A stretch of DNA of 64,000 nt, taken from positions 14,191,293-14,255,292 of the forward strand of contig NC_044930.1 of NCBI RefSeq assembly GCF_003576645.1, read 5' to 3'. A program made the translations under genes and the position numbers. This stretch comes from Ipomoea triloba. Its lineage: Eukaryota; Streptophyta; Magnoliopsida; Solanales; Convolvulaceae. The notes below the pieces were generated by a model. That model had not been told where the DNA came from. It saw nothing but the letters and a program-made list of their open reading frames with translations, and ran no database searches. Below are positions 35,084 through 47,481 of the stretch, piece by piece. Numbering within the stretch: position 1 is the first letter of the stretch; every line of letters starts with the position of its first letter.

Positions 35084-37680
35084 TGTGACACCCCAAACCT
35101 CACACAGGCTGAGATAGCTAAAACTTAACACAACAGCTGCCAATCTCAACTATAAAACGTAACATAGCGGAAGCGATTTCAAAACTTAAGGGGCATCATG
35201 CCACATCTAGGTATAACACAGCCTAGATGCACAGGCTAATCATAAAACGGACTAAGCTGTCCTAGATATAAACCAAGATAAAATTCTCAAAACATAATCC
35301 ACAATCATCGAAAGTACTCAAACCACTAATCCAGAGTATACTAATAATATCTCAAGGCACACAGGCCAAAACCAAAGTCTAAACAAGGTAAACTAAGGCT
35401 AAACATCCTCATAAGGAAAGCTCTAGCGCGCTCTCGCATAACTACTCCATACCTGGAAAACACACAAAGAACCATTAGCAAAAGAATGCTAAGCAACCAC
35501 CATTCACACCCGCAAGGAAGTATAGATATACATAAGCTTGTAAATAGGTTTACACACCCATATAGAATATAAACACCAACGAACTGTTCAGTAGTTGAAA
35601 ACGATACTCAACAATAATAAGCTGAACGAATCACAAACCAAGACTCAGTCAAACAAAGCCAATAGCCAACAACAAAACATAATGCAATAACGAACCATAA
35701 CCGAGATCCATAAGGTATCGACCGAATTAGCATAAAGAGCTCATAAAACGGACCAAGAAGGAACCCCAACTCCAACCTCCAAACCAAGTCAACCCAACCA
35801 CCAAACCAAGTCAAACCACATAGTCAGAAGTCAGGAGTCAAGAGTCAATCCCGGAAAAACCGGTACACAGGGGTGACCAACCCAAAGTCAGTGGTCAAGA
35901 GCCAAACCCGGAAAACCGGTACACAGGGGTGATGAGCCCAATCACAGGGACCGAAGTCCAATCACAGGGACCGAAGTCCAATCACAGGGACCGACAGTCC
36001 AATCACAGGGACCGAAGTCCAATCACAGGGGTAATCAACCCAATCACAGGAACCGAAGTCCAAAGTCAGAAGTCAATAGTAGCACAGTCAATAGTAGCAC
36101 AGTCAATAGTAGCCAACAACCACCAACAACCTCAACCAAACCACCATCACAACCTCATACTCCAACATCACTCAAAGCAACCAAAACAAAGTGTTCATCT
36201 CAAATATGAACACAAACCAACTCCCAGATAATGAATCAAAGGATCAATAGATCAAGAATACCAAAAATGGAAACCAAAGACATGAATCAATACTCCAAGC
36301 TAAGGTATAAAATACCCAATAAATGACATGAATAAATACTCCAAAGACATGGTAAAATACCCAACAAAACAATCCAACAATAATCAGAAACAAAGGAGAA
36401 TAACAGACAACAACAACAGAGAAACCGTTCACTGGAAATCAACTCCCAGTGAACTTGCGGAACACTCTCACGGATCACTGCCTTCCGCCAGTCTCCTCCG
36501 CGAGAAGGAGACGGCCTCCCTCGGCGGACCACCCTCCTCCGCCCAAGCCAACCGTCGCCACCTTGCGGATTGCCCTCGCGGGTTACATTGTGCCGTTCAG
36601 GTCTTCCGCAAGGCCAACCCAAATCCCTTCCAGAGACAGTTCAACCCAGATCAACAAATCCCACTTCCAGAATACAAAATCAGACCAAATACACTCACAT
36701 TTCATCCCATTTAGAGTCCAAAAATAGGGAAATCCATAACATCATTGATCATACAACACAAGACAAATGATCAAGATGAAAACCAACAAAATACATCCAA
36801 GAAATAGGCCAAATAACAAGAAATTTCAGGATTTCCAACACCAAGATCATTATATATAGAATAGGTGAATAAAATAGATTTGATGGACATGGATGGTTAC
36901 CTCAAAGAGCTTTTCCTATTCCAACAAGCCTTTTGCTAGCTCACAAAGCCCCACCTTCACCTTGATCATCTTTTTCCCAAAGAACCCCAAAAGAACACTT
37001 ATAAGATTATGTAAAAAGACTATCTAAAACACAAAATGCAAGATGGATTCTAGGATAGATGCACTTACCCACTCCTAACCAAGCTTAAAAGAGCAACCTT
37101 TACTTGAAAACTTGTAGGGAAAGTGAAGATGAATTCTTAGGGAATTTGAGAGGAAAATGGCGTGTAGGAGTATAGGGTAGGAGGAAGAAAGAGTGAAAGT
37201 CTTAGGGTAATTTGATCTTCAAATTATATACCAAGAATACATACAATATTTAGGTTGTAAGACATTAAATGATGTGGGCTTAAGTAACTTATAAAATAAT
37301 GGGTGTAGGAAATAAATATAATCAAGGCTAGTAAGTTGGGCTTATTAAATTCACCCCTTACAAATTAAATACAAGAATTAGCCCATAAGAATGTCTTAGG
37401 ATCAATATATATACATATATAATGTATGATCAAGAATGTGGGCTTGTAAGAATATTTAATAACAAACATTGTAAGGGTCCAAATTGAATAAAATCCCTTA
37501 CAAGAATAAATTCAATTAATTGGGCTCTTGATTAGAATAATTAAGTTAGGCATCAAATATATATACAAGTGTATATATATATATTAAATTGGAAGAATTA
37601 GCCCAATTGGAATTTAATTAAATTGCCCAAGGAATTAATTATCGAACGAAAGGCTTGAAATGAATTTACGGGGTGTTACA
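35084..37680 (-). mobile_element. 2.6-kb solo LTR, Tekay-like, TSD CGTTT
   Basis: The ends TGTGACACCCC ... GGGGTGTTACA are inverted (TGTRACACCCC) and flanked by perfect direct repeats CGTTT at 35079-35083 and 37681-37685. It interrupts the Athila-like 3' region. No coding sequence; small frames inside (36244-36727) have no counterpart I know. Orientation follows the related LTRs of the 39001-51452 array, which also start TGTAACG on the minus strand. Internal tandem repeats lie at 35820-36115. Confidence 0.85.
35820..36115. repeat. Minisatellite in the solo LTR
   Basis: Two copies of a roughly 56-bp unit around GGAAAAACCGGTACACAGGGGTGA (35820-35935), then five or more 20-bp units CCAATCACAGGGACCGAAGT (35937-36060), then three units GTCAATAGTAGCACA (36071-36115). 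Confidence 0.85.
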
Positions 37681-38577
37681 CGTTTTATGTGAGCAACCGA
37701 CTCTAGATAGAGCGTGTGTGCATTTTGAAGACTATGGTTGCTCGCAACCTAGCGAGATGGCTTTCCTCGGTTCTTATCTTAGGGATTGACTTTTTGCCTT
37801 TTCTACTCTTTCTCCAAACAACCCCTCATGCCTTTTTCTTAGGGTTAAGGGATTTTTCACTCAATGCTCACTAGTAAGCTCTCCTTTTGCCCCATGTTCT
37901 ATTGTAATTTATTCAATTTCGGGCTTCGCTTTACTTATATTTCTCAAATTAGGGGGTGCACACTCCTACTTCGAGAGATCCTTAACTAAGGTCTTTACAA
38001 AATAAGAGGTGAATACCATGCAAGCACACAAATTTTCAAATTTTTGGGGGTCAAAGTAGGGGTACTTTCGAGGCTATTCAAAGAGAAAAACTTTTTGGCA
38101 CAAACTTAGCATTCTTCGCAGATAGAGTGAAGAATGACACATGTTTGTGGCTTGATTACATTTAAACAATGAAATAGAGTCTCTTATGGTAATTTTCATT
38201 TTTAAGCACAAAGTGCTCTTTCCACACATTAGACGAAACATCGTCCTCGATGTTGACTTAGAATATAATGGAACAAGGACACAATAAAAATAAGCACATT
38301 TCCACACTTTAGAATGACAATATGAGGTTCACAAAATGAATAAAGGAGCGATAAGAGGTTGAAAACCTAGTAAGCATCCCAACTTCCATTTTAGCTTTCA
38401 AGTGCCTGTGCATTTTTCAGTCTTTATTCTCATGGCAAGCTCTGCAATTAAAATTATAGAACCTACAAAATAGGAAATCACACAACTTGGATGGTTACTT
38501 ATTAAAATAAAGAGAAGATAAAAGGAAAGCAATGTAAACTTTGGGTTGCCTCCCGATTAGCGCTACATTTAACGTCT

Positions 38578-38995
38578 TTAGCCTGACGAGGATGATTTGA
38601 TGACCTCGTTAAGCTTGTCAGCCCACGGTTCCAATCGGCAACATTGGATTACACCTTGCACGCTTTCCATTCCATAATATTTCTTCACTTGATGACTGTT
38701 CACTTTGAATCTGCCTTTCTCGGGGTGCATAATTTCCAAGGTCCCATAAGGAAAAACTTTTGTAACGACATATGGTCCGGTCCATCTAGATTTAAGTTTG
38801 CCTGGAAATAATCTCAATCTAGAATTAAATAGTAGAACTCGATCTCTTTCAGTGAATTTTCTGTTCTTCTTGATATGCATGTCATGATAGAGTGTTGACC
38901 TTTCTTTATAAGCTTTGGATGTTTCATAAGCAAGTAAGCGCCATTCCTCAAGCTCATTAAGTTGAAACATCCTTTTCTGTCCAACCATAGTCAAA
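38578..38995 (-). pseudogene. Athila/Tat-like integrase C-terminal end
   Basis: The minus strand reads TMVGQKRMFQLNELEEWRLL, then AYKERSTLYHDMHI, SRWTGPYVVTKVFPYG and VNSHQVKKYYG, the conserved end of gypsy integrases of this group. It is the direct continuation of the reading at 51458-51620 (AIKKLNE): the 12.45-kb array is inserted between them. The open frame extends to 39189 only because it runs on into the inserted LTR, which is not part of this protein. Confidence 0.85.
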
Positions 38996-39000
38996 TCTTC

Positions 39001-39835
39001 TGTCACGCCCCAAATAATAGCGTAACTCGGCTGTATTAGTAAGACAAAAAGAATAGTAACTATAATACGAAGCCTGCTAAACAAAATATCATCCACAAGA
39101 TAACCTAAACAACTGTTTGATCTTAAAGTTTCTTCTCCCAAATATTGCTTAATAGGAAGTATAATATATACATTTAAGCATAGAGACATAGTCTAAAATC
39201 TATAACATGGAATCCAAGGTCCCACTATGGAGGTTGATCTCCACAAAAAGATCGATTAGAAGGAGTCCCCATCTAACACAAGGCACTAGACTAATATCCT
39301 AGAGCCTTTAATCCCAAAAAAGTGACCTCCCTTGTCTTAACCTCGATCAACAACCTATTCGGAAAACATGAAACACACGAGTGAATTCAAAAGCTTAATA
39401 ATCATATGACACTTCTCTACCAAATCAAGTATAGAGAATAAAGAGGACCACAAATAGATAAGATAACATAAGATGTAAAGTAAATTGAATATTAAAAGCT
39501 TTAGCATTCAAATACAATGTTATCGCATATGAGTATCAATTCTAGAGTTCTCCTTCAAGTCATAAATCATAGATCGATGCTCAAATAACATAAATAAAAT
39601 AAATAAAATAAAGATATTGCATACCTACCTCCCCGTTTTACTTGAGAACTATTTTATACTCATAGTACGAGCCAAGATCAATTTAGAAAAATTACATTAA
39701 TCAAGGGTAGCAATTCTACCAATTAAAATCAAGGGAATGTTCCAAATCAAGGGTGGCAAGACCACCAATGGGGAATCAAGGGAACATTCCAAGTCAAAGA
39801 CAAGGGTGGTTAGACCACCAATATGATTAATGCCC

Positions 39836-39873
<38 letters not shown>

Positions 39874-40855
39874 CATGATCAACCTTAAAACATATATATC
39901 AAGTTCTCAAATTTTTCATTAGTAATGTACTAATACTTTACCATATAACTCATGGCCATATTCAAGAATAGCTTCAATATTTTGCAATCACTTAGGATAT
40001 GGTATATAAGTTACAATGAGTAAGTAAGTACCAAGTTTCCTTACCTTAGTAAGCTTTTAAGCATAGAAATCCCTTTACGCACTAACCTTCACGGTCACCT
40101 ATCAAATACATACACCATTATAACTTACTAATATTCCAAATATTTACACATTCTTCTTGTAATTTATAAATAATCATGTTTTCCCAACACCAAGCAACAA
40201 CTCAAAAATATAAATAAATGAGCCTAAAGCCTCTATTACCCTTCTTGAAACAAGTACTGCCAAAAACTTACCAAGGAAGATTGAGCTCATTAGGGAGAAA
40301 ATCAGCCCATAATATGGGTAATTAAGCATAGATTTGTAAGGGAAATGAATTAATAAATTAGTACATCATCTTACTAAAGTAATCACAAAACACCCACTTT
40401 AAAACTTAGCAATTCAGATTCTTCACTAGCACAAATTTCCATCTTAAGCTTTGAATTACACAGCAACATTAACAGGGAAGCTAGGTTTTTCTTCTTTAAC
40501 AACAAAATCTAAATTATTTACCTTGTATTCTTGAGCACTGAAACTACAACCTCTCTGTTTTCCTCCTTCTACGCAAGTCAAGAGCAGATTAAGATGAAAA
40601 TGCCTCTTCTTTTCCCTTTCTTCTCTATTAAGGTTCAAGACTAGTCTAATGTGGTTGACCCTTTCCCATTGGACTTCTATAGCTTAAAGATATATAATTA
40701 TTATTGGGCCCAAGGGAGGACTAAGCCCAATTAAAGCTTAAGCAATTAAATTATAAGTTAGGCCTAGGGAGAACATAAACTAAAAAAAAAACTAATTAGA
40801 CTATTATTATTATTATTATTATTATTATTTTCAAGTTTGAAAATTTGTCGTTACA
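39001..40855 (-). mobile_element. LTR-A, 3' LTR of the intact Tekay-type element
   Basis: 1855 bp, minus-strand start TGTAACG at 40855 and end CGTGACA at 39001. Almost identical to LTR-B, including the TA microsatellite at about 39841-39868. The outer flank is TCTTC (38996-39000), matched by TCTTC (51453-51457) after LTR-C. A TATA-like TATATAT lies near 40688-40694 on the minus strand. Confidence 0.92.
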
Positions 40856-40872
40856 TACTCTACCCCTTAAAG
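40856..40872 (-). promoter_or_regulatory. Polypurine tract of the Tekay-type element
   Basis: The minus strand reads AAGGGGTAGAGTA directly before the LTR start TGTAACG. This is the expected plus-strand primer site for reverse transcription. Confidence 0.75.
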
Positions 40873-40891
40873 AAAGTTTCGTCCTCGAAAC

Positions 40892-43800
40892 TTACATACC
40901 TTCCCCAACAAAGAGCTCAGGATAACATTCTCTCATTATCTCTTCTCGTTCCCAAGTAGCTTCTCTTGGTGTGTGATTAGACCATTGTATCTTGACCCAC
41001 TGGATTTTACGTCGTCTTAAGGTTTGTTCCTTCTTGTCAATTATACGAATAGGCACTTCTGCGTAGGACAAGTTACCGCTGACATGTAGTGGCTCATAGT
41101 CCAAAATGTGACTTGGATCTGAAATATATTTCCTTAACATAGATACATGGAAGACATTATGGACACTAGATAACCCTGGTGGAAGTGCTACCCTATAGGC
41201 CAAATCACCAACTCTTTCAAGAATTTCAAATGGTCCCACATAGCGAGGACTTAATTTTCCGCGCTTTCCAAATCTCATCACACCCTTAGTAGGAGACACT
41301 TTGACATACACAAAATCTCCACTTTTGAATTCCAAGCATCGTCTCTTCAAATCAGCCCAACTCTTCTGCCTATCTTGAGAAGCTTTAATCCTATCTCTTA
41401 TTAATTGAATCTTCTCAACTGTAAGTTCTACCAGTTCAGGACCCAATATCTTCCTTTCTCCAACTTCATCCCAACACAAAGGTGACCTACACCTCCTCCC
41501 ATATAGGGCTTCATACGGTGCCATTCCAATGCTTGATTGATAACTATTATTATAAGCGAACTCAATTAATGGTAAATGTTTACTCCAACTGCCCTTAAAG
41601 TCAAGTACACATGCTCTAAGCATATCCTCTAGAGTCTGAATTGTTCTCTCTGTTTGCCCATCAGTTTGAGGGTGAAAGGCTGTGCTGAGTTTAAGTTCTA
41701 TACCCAAGGCACGTTGTAAACTCTTCCAAAATTTTGATAAAAACCTTGAGTCTCTATCTGAAACAATGCTCACTGGAACTCCATGCAATCGAACAATCTC
41801 ATCAATATAGAGTTGGGCCAAATCGTTCAATTGTGTAGTACGCCTAACTGGTAAAAAGTGTGCGGTCTTAGTGAGTCTATCAACGATCACCCAAATAGAA
41901 TCATTTCCTTGAGTAGTCCTTGGTAGCCCACACACAAAATCCATTGAAATGTGTTCCCACTTCCATTTTGGTATTTCTAAGGGCCTTAGCAATCCTGCAG
42001 GCCTTTGATGCTCTGCTTTAACTTGTTGGCAAATCATGCATTTTGATACAAAGTCCGCGATGTCACGCTTCATGCCGCTCCACCAAAAGTTACTTTTCAA
42101 ATCCTTATACATCTTTGTAGCACCAGGGTGTATTGCAAAATGAGACTTATGAGCTTCACTTAAGACTTCCATCTTAATCACCTCATCATTTGGCACGCAC
42201 AACCTAGACTCGAAGCGCAATGACCCATCCCCAAAAATTAAAAATTTTGTGGTTTCACCATTCTCCACTCTTTCCTTTATCTTTTCCAAACTTGGATCAT
42301 CAATCTGGGCAACCTTAATTCTATCCAACAATGCTGGTTGTGCAATTAAAGTTGCCATAACCGTACTAAATTTATCTCTCGTTATCACTTCTACCTCCAT
42401 CCTTTCCAACTCTCTTAGTATTTGAGGCTGCATAGTTAGAAGGTTTGCAAGTCCCATATGAGACTTTCGACTAAGTGCATCTGCAACCACATTAGCTTTC
42501 CCTGGGTGATAGTGGAATCTTATATCATAGTCTTTAATTAACTCTATCCAACGCCTTTGCCTCATATTTAAATCTTTTTGTGTGAACAAGTATTTCAAAC
42601 TTTTGTGATCAGTGAAAATCTCACAAGGTTCCCCATATAAATAATGTCTCCAGATTTTCAGAGCAAAAACCACCGCTGCAAGCTCTAAGTCATGAGTTGG
42701 GTAGTTCGCTTCATAAGGTTTTAGTTGGCGAGAAGCATAAGCCACCACTCTATCATTTTGCATCAACACACAACCCAACCCCTTCTTTGAGGCATCACTG
42801 TAGATAACAAATCCTCCCATGCTTGAGGGAAGTGCTAATATGGGTGCACTTATTAGACGACTTTTCAAGTCCTCAAAACTTCTTTCACATTCTACTGTCC
42901 ACTCAAATTTCACAAGCTTCCGTGTCAAGTTAGTTAAGGGAGAAGCAATTTGAGAAAATCCCTCCACAAACCTTCTATAATAGCCGGCCAACCCTAGGAA
43001 GCTCCTCACTTCAGTTACATTCGTAGGTCGTGGCCAATTAGACACTGCTTCCACTTTGGCTGGATCAACAGAAATTCCATTTTCTGATATTACATGACCA
43101 AGAAAAGATATTTTGTTAAGCCAAAACTCACACTTACTTAGTTTTGCATATAACTTTTTGTCTTTCAGTGTTTGTAGCACCATTCTTAAGTGTTCTACAT
43201 GCTCCTCTTTGGTTTTAGAGTAAACCAAAATATCATCAATAAAGACTACGACAAATTTATCCAAGAATTGCTTGAATACCCTGTTCATCAAATCCATGAA
43301 AGCAGCTGGAGCATTCGTTAACCCAAAGGGCATAACCAAGAATTCATAATGGCCATACCTAGTTCGAAACGCAGTCTTAGGTACATCAGTTGCCTTGATT
43401 TTCAATTGATGGTAGCCAGATCTCAAGTCAATCTTAGAGAAGTACTTTGCTCCTTGCAATTGGTCAAATAAGTCGTCTATGCGGGGTAACGGGTATTTGT
43501 TCCTCACAGTTACCTTATTCAACTCTCTATAATCGATGCAAAGTCGAAAACTCCCATCCTTCTTTTTAACAAACAAAACTGGTGCACCCCAAGGTGAGAC
43601 ACTAGGGCGGATAAATTTCATGTCTAGTAACTCTTGCAATTGCACCTTTAATTCCCGCAACTCTGCTGGAGCCATCCTATATGGAATTTTGGATTTAGGA
43701 GTTGTTCCAGGGATCAAATCAATCTCAAACTCTATTTCTCTATCAGGGGGTACTCCTGGTAATTGCTCAGGAAAAACATCAGGAAAATCACTAACCACTG

Positions 43801-45478
43801 GGATGTCTTCTAATTTCACATCTTTGGTTTGTGCATGAATTACATAAGCTATAAACCCTTGGCATCCCTTCCTTAATGATCTTCTTGCGCTCATGGCTGA
43901 GATGATATGTAGGGGTATCTTAGTGGCCAAAACACCTCTCTCTTTGCAATTTTGAATGCAAAATTCTTGTTGCCCGGGAATCTGGAATATAACTTTTCCC
44001 TTAGAGCAATCAATGAAAGCATGGTTCTTGGATAGCCAGTCCATCCCAAGTATGACATCAAAATCATGCATATCCAGTAAAGCTAGATTTGCCACCATTT
44101 CCCTCCCTTCAAGCAAAAGAATACAATTTCTGACCCACCTATCCGCAACTTCAATCTTCTTCATAGGGGTGCTAACAAACAAGGGTTCATCTAATTTTTC
44201 CGTTATTAGGTTCAAAGACTTCACAAATCTCTTAGACACAAAGCAATGTGAGGAACCAGAGTCAAACAAGACATACGCATTTATAGAGTTCATGGGTAAT
44301 ATACCTGAAACAACATTGTTGGTAACATCAGCATCTTGTTGAGTCATAGCAAATACACGAGCATTAGTCCTGGGTTTTTGTTGAGTTGATCCTGCTTCAG
44401 TATGCATTTTCCTTGGACAATCTTTCACTTTGTGTCCCAATTGACCGCATTCAAAACATGCCCCAGACTTGCGGCGACACTCCCCGGTATGATAAAGATG
44501 GCAGAAGTTGCACTCCTTGGTCTGTACAACATGTCCTTTAGTTGTCTTCTTATTTGGTAAATTTCCAATACCCCTTGGCTTTCCATATTGTTGTATTGCT
44601 TCTCTTGCCCTTTTTTTGTCAGACCATTGCTCCTTAGACTCATTCAACCTTGCTTCAACTTTTATGGCACTATCGAACACTTCTTGATAGCTATGATAAA
44701 CATTAGATGACATGTGATTGCGGATTGTTGACCTCAAACCATTTTCAAACCTATTGGCCTTTGTTTCCTCGTTACTCATATATATTGGAAAGAACTCTCC
44801 TAGTTCTATATACTTATGGGCATATTCCAAGACTGTCATATCACCTTGCACCAAATTTAGGAATTCATTTTCTAACACCCTCCTTACACTATCTGGAAAA
44901 AAGTTACGATAAAACACCCTCTTGAATTCTTCCCAAGTTATATGATCCCCATCTGGATATGATGCCCTTGTAACCCCCCACCAATGCTCTGCATTTCCTT
45001 GAAGTAATGGTATGGTTACACCCAATTTGATTTCTGGAGGGTACTGCATAGCTGCGAACAATTTCTCCACCTCTTTTATCCATCTAATTGCTACCAAGGG
45101 ATTTGGTCCACCATCGAAGGTCGGTGGGTTTACACGTCTAAACCTTTCAAAGTAGGAAGCTTGATTATTAGTTGCTTGTTGCTGCAAAAGGTTAGCTAAC
45201 ACTTGAAATGTGCCCGCAATATCAACTGGTGTAGTTGTTTGAGGCGCAGCTTGAGGGGTAACTTGAGGTAGAGGAATGCCCGAAGGTGGAACTTCATCAA
45301 CCGGTACATCTCGAGTAGTCCCTTGAACTAGCCTAGCAACTCGACCACCCCTCGATTGCCTTGCTTGCCTTCCTCTTCCCCCGCCCGAGGTTCCTCCACG
45401 ACCTCTATCCATGAATTGACTAACTTGCTGAAAGACATACAAACAAAGTAATATGACAAAAACAATGCTAATAACCAT
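40892..45478 (-). CDS. Gag-pol polyprotein, Tekay/Del-type chromovirus retrotransposon
   Basis: One open frame of 1528 codons; the biological start is more likely the Met at 45412 (MDRGRGG, residue 23) after a 200-nt leader. Domains in order: gag with [19 protein letters not shown] zinc knuckle [14 protein letters not shown] (about residue 341), aspartic protease with LFDSGSS (about 405), reverse transcriptase with FIDDILVYS (about 745), RNase H with YSDASKKG (about 891), integrase with HPGATKMY and C-x2-C (about 1115-1145) and the D, D, E residues in [12 protein letters not shown] and TDGQTERT (about 1180, 1240, 1272). The C-terminal part [11 protein letters not shown] to ATWEREE resembles the chromodomain-type tail of Tekay/Del elements. 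No stop or frameshift, so the copy could be recently active. It lies between LTR-A and LTR-B with primer site and polypurine tract in place. Confidence 0.95.
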   Translation of the reverse strand: MVISIVFVILLCLYVFQQVSQFMDRGRGGTSGGGRGRQARQSRGGRVARLVQGTTRDVPVDEVPPSGIPLPQVTPQAAPQTTTPVDIAGTFQVLANLLQQQATNNQASYFERFRRVNPPTFDGGPNPLVAIRWIKEVEKLFAAMQYPPEIKLGVTIPLLQGNAEHWWGVTRASYPDGDHITWEEFKRVFYRNFFPDSVRRVLENEFLNLVQGDMTVLEYAHKYIELGEFFPIYMSNEETKANRFENGLRSTIRNHMSSNVYHSYQEVFDSAIKVEARLNESKEQWSDKKRAREAIQQYGKPRGIGNLPNKKTTKGHVVQTKECNFCHLYHTGECRRKSGACFECGQLGHKVKDCPRKMHTEAGSTQQKPRTNARVFAMTQQDADVTNNVVSGILPMNSINAYVLFDSGSSHCFVSKRFVKSLNLITEKLDEPLFVSTPMKKIEVADRWVRNCILLLEGREMVANLALLDMHDFDVILGMDWLSKNHAFIDCSKGKVIFQIPGQQEFCIQNCKERGVLATKIPLHIISAMSARRSLRKGCQGFIAYVIHAQTKDVKLEDIPVVSDFPDVFPEQLPGVPPDREIEFEIDLIPGTTPKSKIPYRMAPAELRELKVQLQELLDMKFIRPSVSPWGAPVLFVKKKDGSFRLCIDYRELNKVTVRNKYPLPRIDDLFDQLQGAKYFSKIDLRSGYHQLKIKATDVPKTAFRTRYGHYEFLVMPFGLTNAPAAFMDLMNRVFKQFLDKFVVVFIDDILVYSKTKEEHVEHLRMVLQTLKDKKLYAKLSKCEFWLNKISFLGHVISENGISVDPAKVEAVSNWPRPTNVTEVRSFLGLAGYYRRFVEGFSQIASPLTNLTRKLVKFEWTVECERSFEDLKSRLISAPILALPSSMGGFVIYSDASKKGLGCVLMQNDRVVAYASRQLKPYEANYPTHDLELAAVVFALKIWRHYLYGEPCEIFTDHKSLKYLFTQKDLNMRQRRWIELIKDYDIRFHYHPGKANVVADALSRKSHMGLANLLTMQPQILRELERMEVEVITRDKFSTVMATLIAQPALLDRIKVAQIDDPSLEKIKERVENGETTKFLIFGDGSLRFESRLCVPNDEVIKMEVLSEAHKSHFAIHPGATKMYKDLKSNFWWSGMKRDIADFVSKCMICQQVKAEHQRPAGLLRPLEIPKWKWEHISMDFVCGLPRTTQGNDSIWVIVDRLTKTAHFLPVRRTTQLNDLAQLYIDEIVRLHGVPVSIVSDRDSRFLSKFWKSLQRALGIELKLSTAFHPQTDGQTERTIQTLEDMLRACVLDFKGSWSKHLPLIEFAYNNSYQSSIGMAPYEALYGRRCRSPLCWDEVGERKILGPELVELTVEKIQLIRDRIKASQDRQKSWADLKRRCLEFKSGDFVYVKVSPTKGVMRFGKRGKLSPRYVGPFEILERVGDLAYRVALPPGLSSVHNVFHVSMLRKYISDPSHILDYEPLHVSGNLSYAEVPIRIIDKKEQTLRRRKIQWVKIQWSNHTPREATWEREEIMRECYPELFVGEGM

Positions 45479-45615
45479 TTACCACATCAAATACCTAGGG
45501 TTTACAAATGACCCACAGATTCAAGGTTAGAATATAACTTTGTTCACAAGCTTAGAAATTTTTTTTTTTTTAAAGAGTCAATCTAAGGGTAGATAGACAA
45601 TCTAATTCAAACCTA

Positions 45616-45628
45616 GGCTCTGATACCA
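45616..45628 (-). promoter_or_regulatory. Primer binding site for initiator tRNA-Met
   Basis: The minus strand reads TGGTATCAGAGCC four bases after the LTR end CGTGACA. This complements the 3' end of plant initiator tRNA-Met, the usual primer of Tekay-type elements. Confidence 0.9.
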
Positions 45629-45632
45629 AATC

Positions 45633-46469
45633 TGTCACGCCCCAAATAATAGCGTAACCCGGCCGTATTAGTAAGACAAAAAGAATAGTAACTATAATAC
45701 GAAGCCTGCTAAACAAAATATCATCCACAAGATAACCTAAACAACTGCTTGATCTTAAAGTTTCTTCTTCCAAATATTGCTTAATAGGAAGTATAATATA
45801 TACATTTAAGCATAGAGACATAGTCTAAAATCTATAACATGGAATCCAAGGTCCCACTATGGAGGTTGATCTCCACAAAAAGATCGATTAGAAGGAGTCC
45901 CCATCTAACACAAGGCACTAGACTAATATCCTAGAGCCTTTAATCCCAAAAAAAGTGACCTCCCTTGTCTTAACCTCGATCAACAACCTATTCGGAAAAC
46001 ATGAAACACACGAGTGAATTTAAAAGCTTAATAATCATATGACACTTCTCTACCAAATCAAGTATAGAGAATAAAGAGGACCACAAATAGATAAGATAAC
46101 ATAAGATGTAAAGTAAATTGAATATTAAAAGCTTTAGCATTCAAATACAATGTTATCGCATATGAGTATCAATTCTAGAGTTCTCCTTCAAGTCATAAAT
46201 CATAGATCGATGCTCAAATAACATAAATAAAATAAATAAAATAAAGATATTGCATACCTACCTCCCCGTTTTACTTGAGAACTATTTTATACTCATAGTA
46301 CGAGCCAAGATCAATTTAGAAAAATTACATTAATCAAGGGTAGCAATTCTACCAATTAAAATCAAGGGAATGTTCCAAATCAAGGGTGGCAAGACCACCA
46401 ATGGGGAATCAAGGGAACATTCCAAGTCAAAGACAAGGGTGGTTAGACCACCAATATGATTAATGCCCT

Positions 46470-46506
<37 letters not shown>

Positions 46507-47481
46507 CATGATCAACCTTAAAACATATATATCAAGTTCTCAAATTTTTCATTAGTAATGTATTAATACTTTACCATATAACTCATGCCCATATTCAAGA
46601 ATAGCTTCAATATTTTGCAATCACTTAGGATATGGTATATAAGTTACAATGAGTAAGTAAGTACCAAGTTTCCTTACCTTAGTAAGCTTTTAAGCATAGA
46701 AATCCCTTTACGCACTAACCTTCACGGTCACCTATCAAATACATACACCATTATAACTTACTAATATTCCAAATATTTACACATTCTTCTTGTAATTTAT
46801 AAATAATCATGTTTTCCCAACACCAAGCAACAACTCAAAAATATAAATAAATGAGCCTAAAGCCTCTATTACCCTTCTTGAAACAAGTACTGCCAAAAAC
46901 TTACCAAGGAAGATTGAGCTCATTAGGGAGAAAATCAGCCCATAATATGGGTAATTAAGCATAGATTTGTAAGGGAAATGAATTAATAAATTAGTACATC
47001 ATCTTACTAAAGTAATCACAAAACACCCACTTTAAAACTTAGCAATTCAGATTCTTCACTAGCACAAATTTCCATCTTAAGCTTTGAATTACACAGCAAC
47101 ATTAACAGGGAAGCTAGGTTTTTCTTCTTTAACAACAAAATCTAAATTATTTACCTTGTATTCTTGAGCACTGAAACTACAACCTCTCTGTTTTCCTCCT
47201 TCTACGCAAGTCAAGAGCAGATTAAGATGAAATGCCTCTTCTTTTCCCTTTCTTCTCTATTAAGGTTCAAGACTAGTCTAATGTGGTTGACCCTTTCCCA
47301 TTGGACTTCTATAGCTTAAAGATATATAATTATTATTGGGCCCAAGGGAGGACTAAGCCCAATTAAAGCTTAAGCAATTAAATTATAAGTTAGGCCTAGG
47401 GAGAATATAAACTAAAAAAAAAACTAATTAGACTATTATTATTATTATTATTATTTTCAAGTTTGAAAATTTTTCGTTACA
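45633..47481 (-). mobile_element. LTR-B, shared middle LTR of the array
   Basis: 1849 bp with the same TGTAACG ... CGTGACA ends. It serves as 5' LTR of the complete internal region on its left and as 3' LTR of the partial one on its right. Only scattered substitutions and microsatellite differences separate it from LTR-A, so insertion is recent. Confidence 0.92.

Larger units (their letters stand above)
34681..38560 (-). mobile_element. 3' non-coding region and LTR of the large Athila/Tat-like element
   Basis: It lies downstream of integrase on the minus strand. Just after pol the sequence GCTAAAGACGTTAAATG...AGCGCTAATCGGGAGGCAACCC (38580-38543) is the post-pol motif known from Athila/Tat elements. 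At 34780-34960 it matches part of the 2897-4170 solo LTR. It is split by the solo LTR 35084-37680. The LTR borders of this copy could not be fixed. Confidence 0.5.

Noticed and set aside
35937..36060. CRISPR-like 20-bp repeats
   Set aside because: The units are directly adjacent without spacers, a minisatellite in a retrotransposon LTR.
36244..36770. Overlapping frames in the 2.6-kb solo LTR as a gene
   Set aside because: They lie in non-coding LTR, overlap on both strands and match nothing. The GC-richer block at 36440-36620 only keeps frames open.
38578..39189. 203-residue frame as one novel protein
   Set aside because: Its first 63 or so residues are read from LTR-A and the rest is the integrase end of the older element; the boundary is exactly the insertion site at 39001.
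43536..44925. Plus-strand frames opposite gag-pol
   Set aside because: Antisense shadows of the Tekay-type polyprotein.
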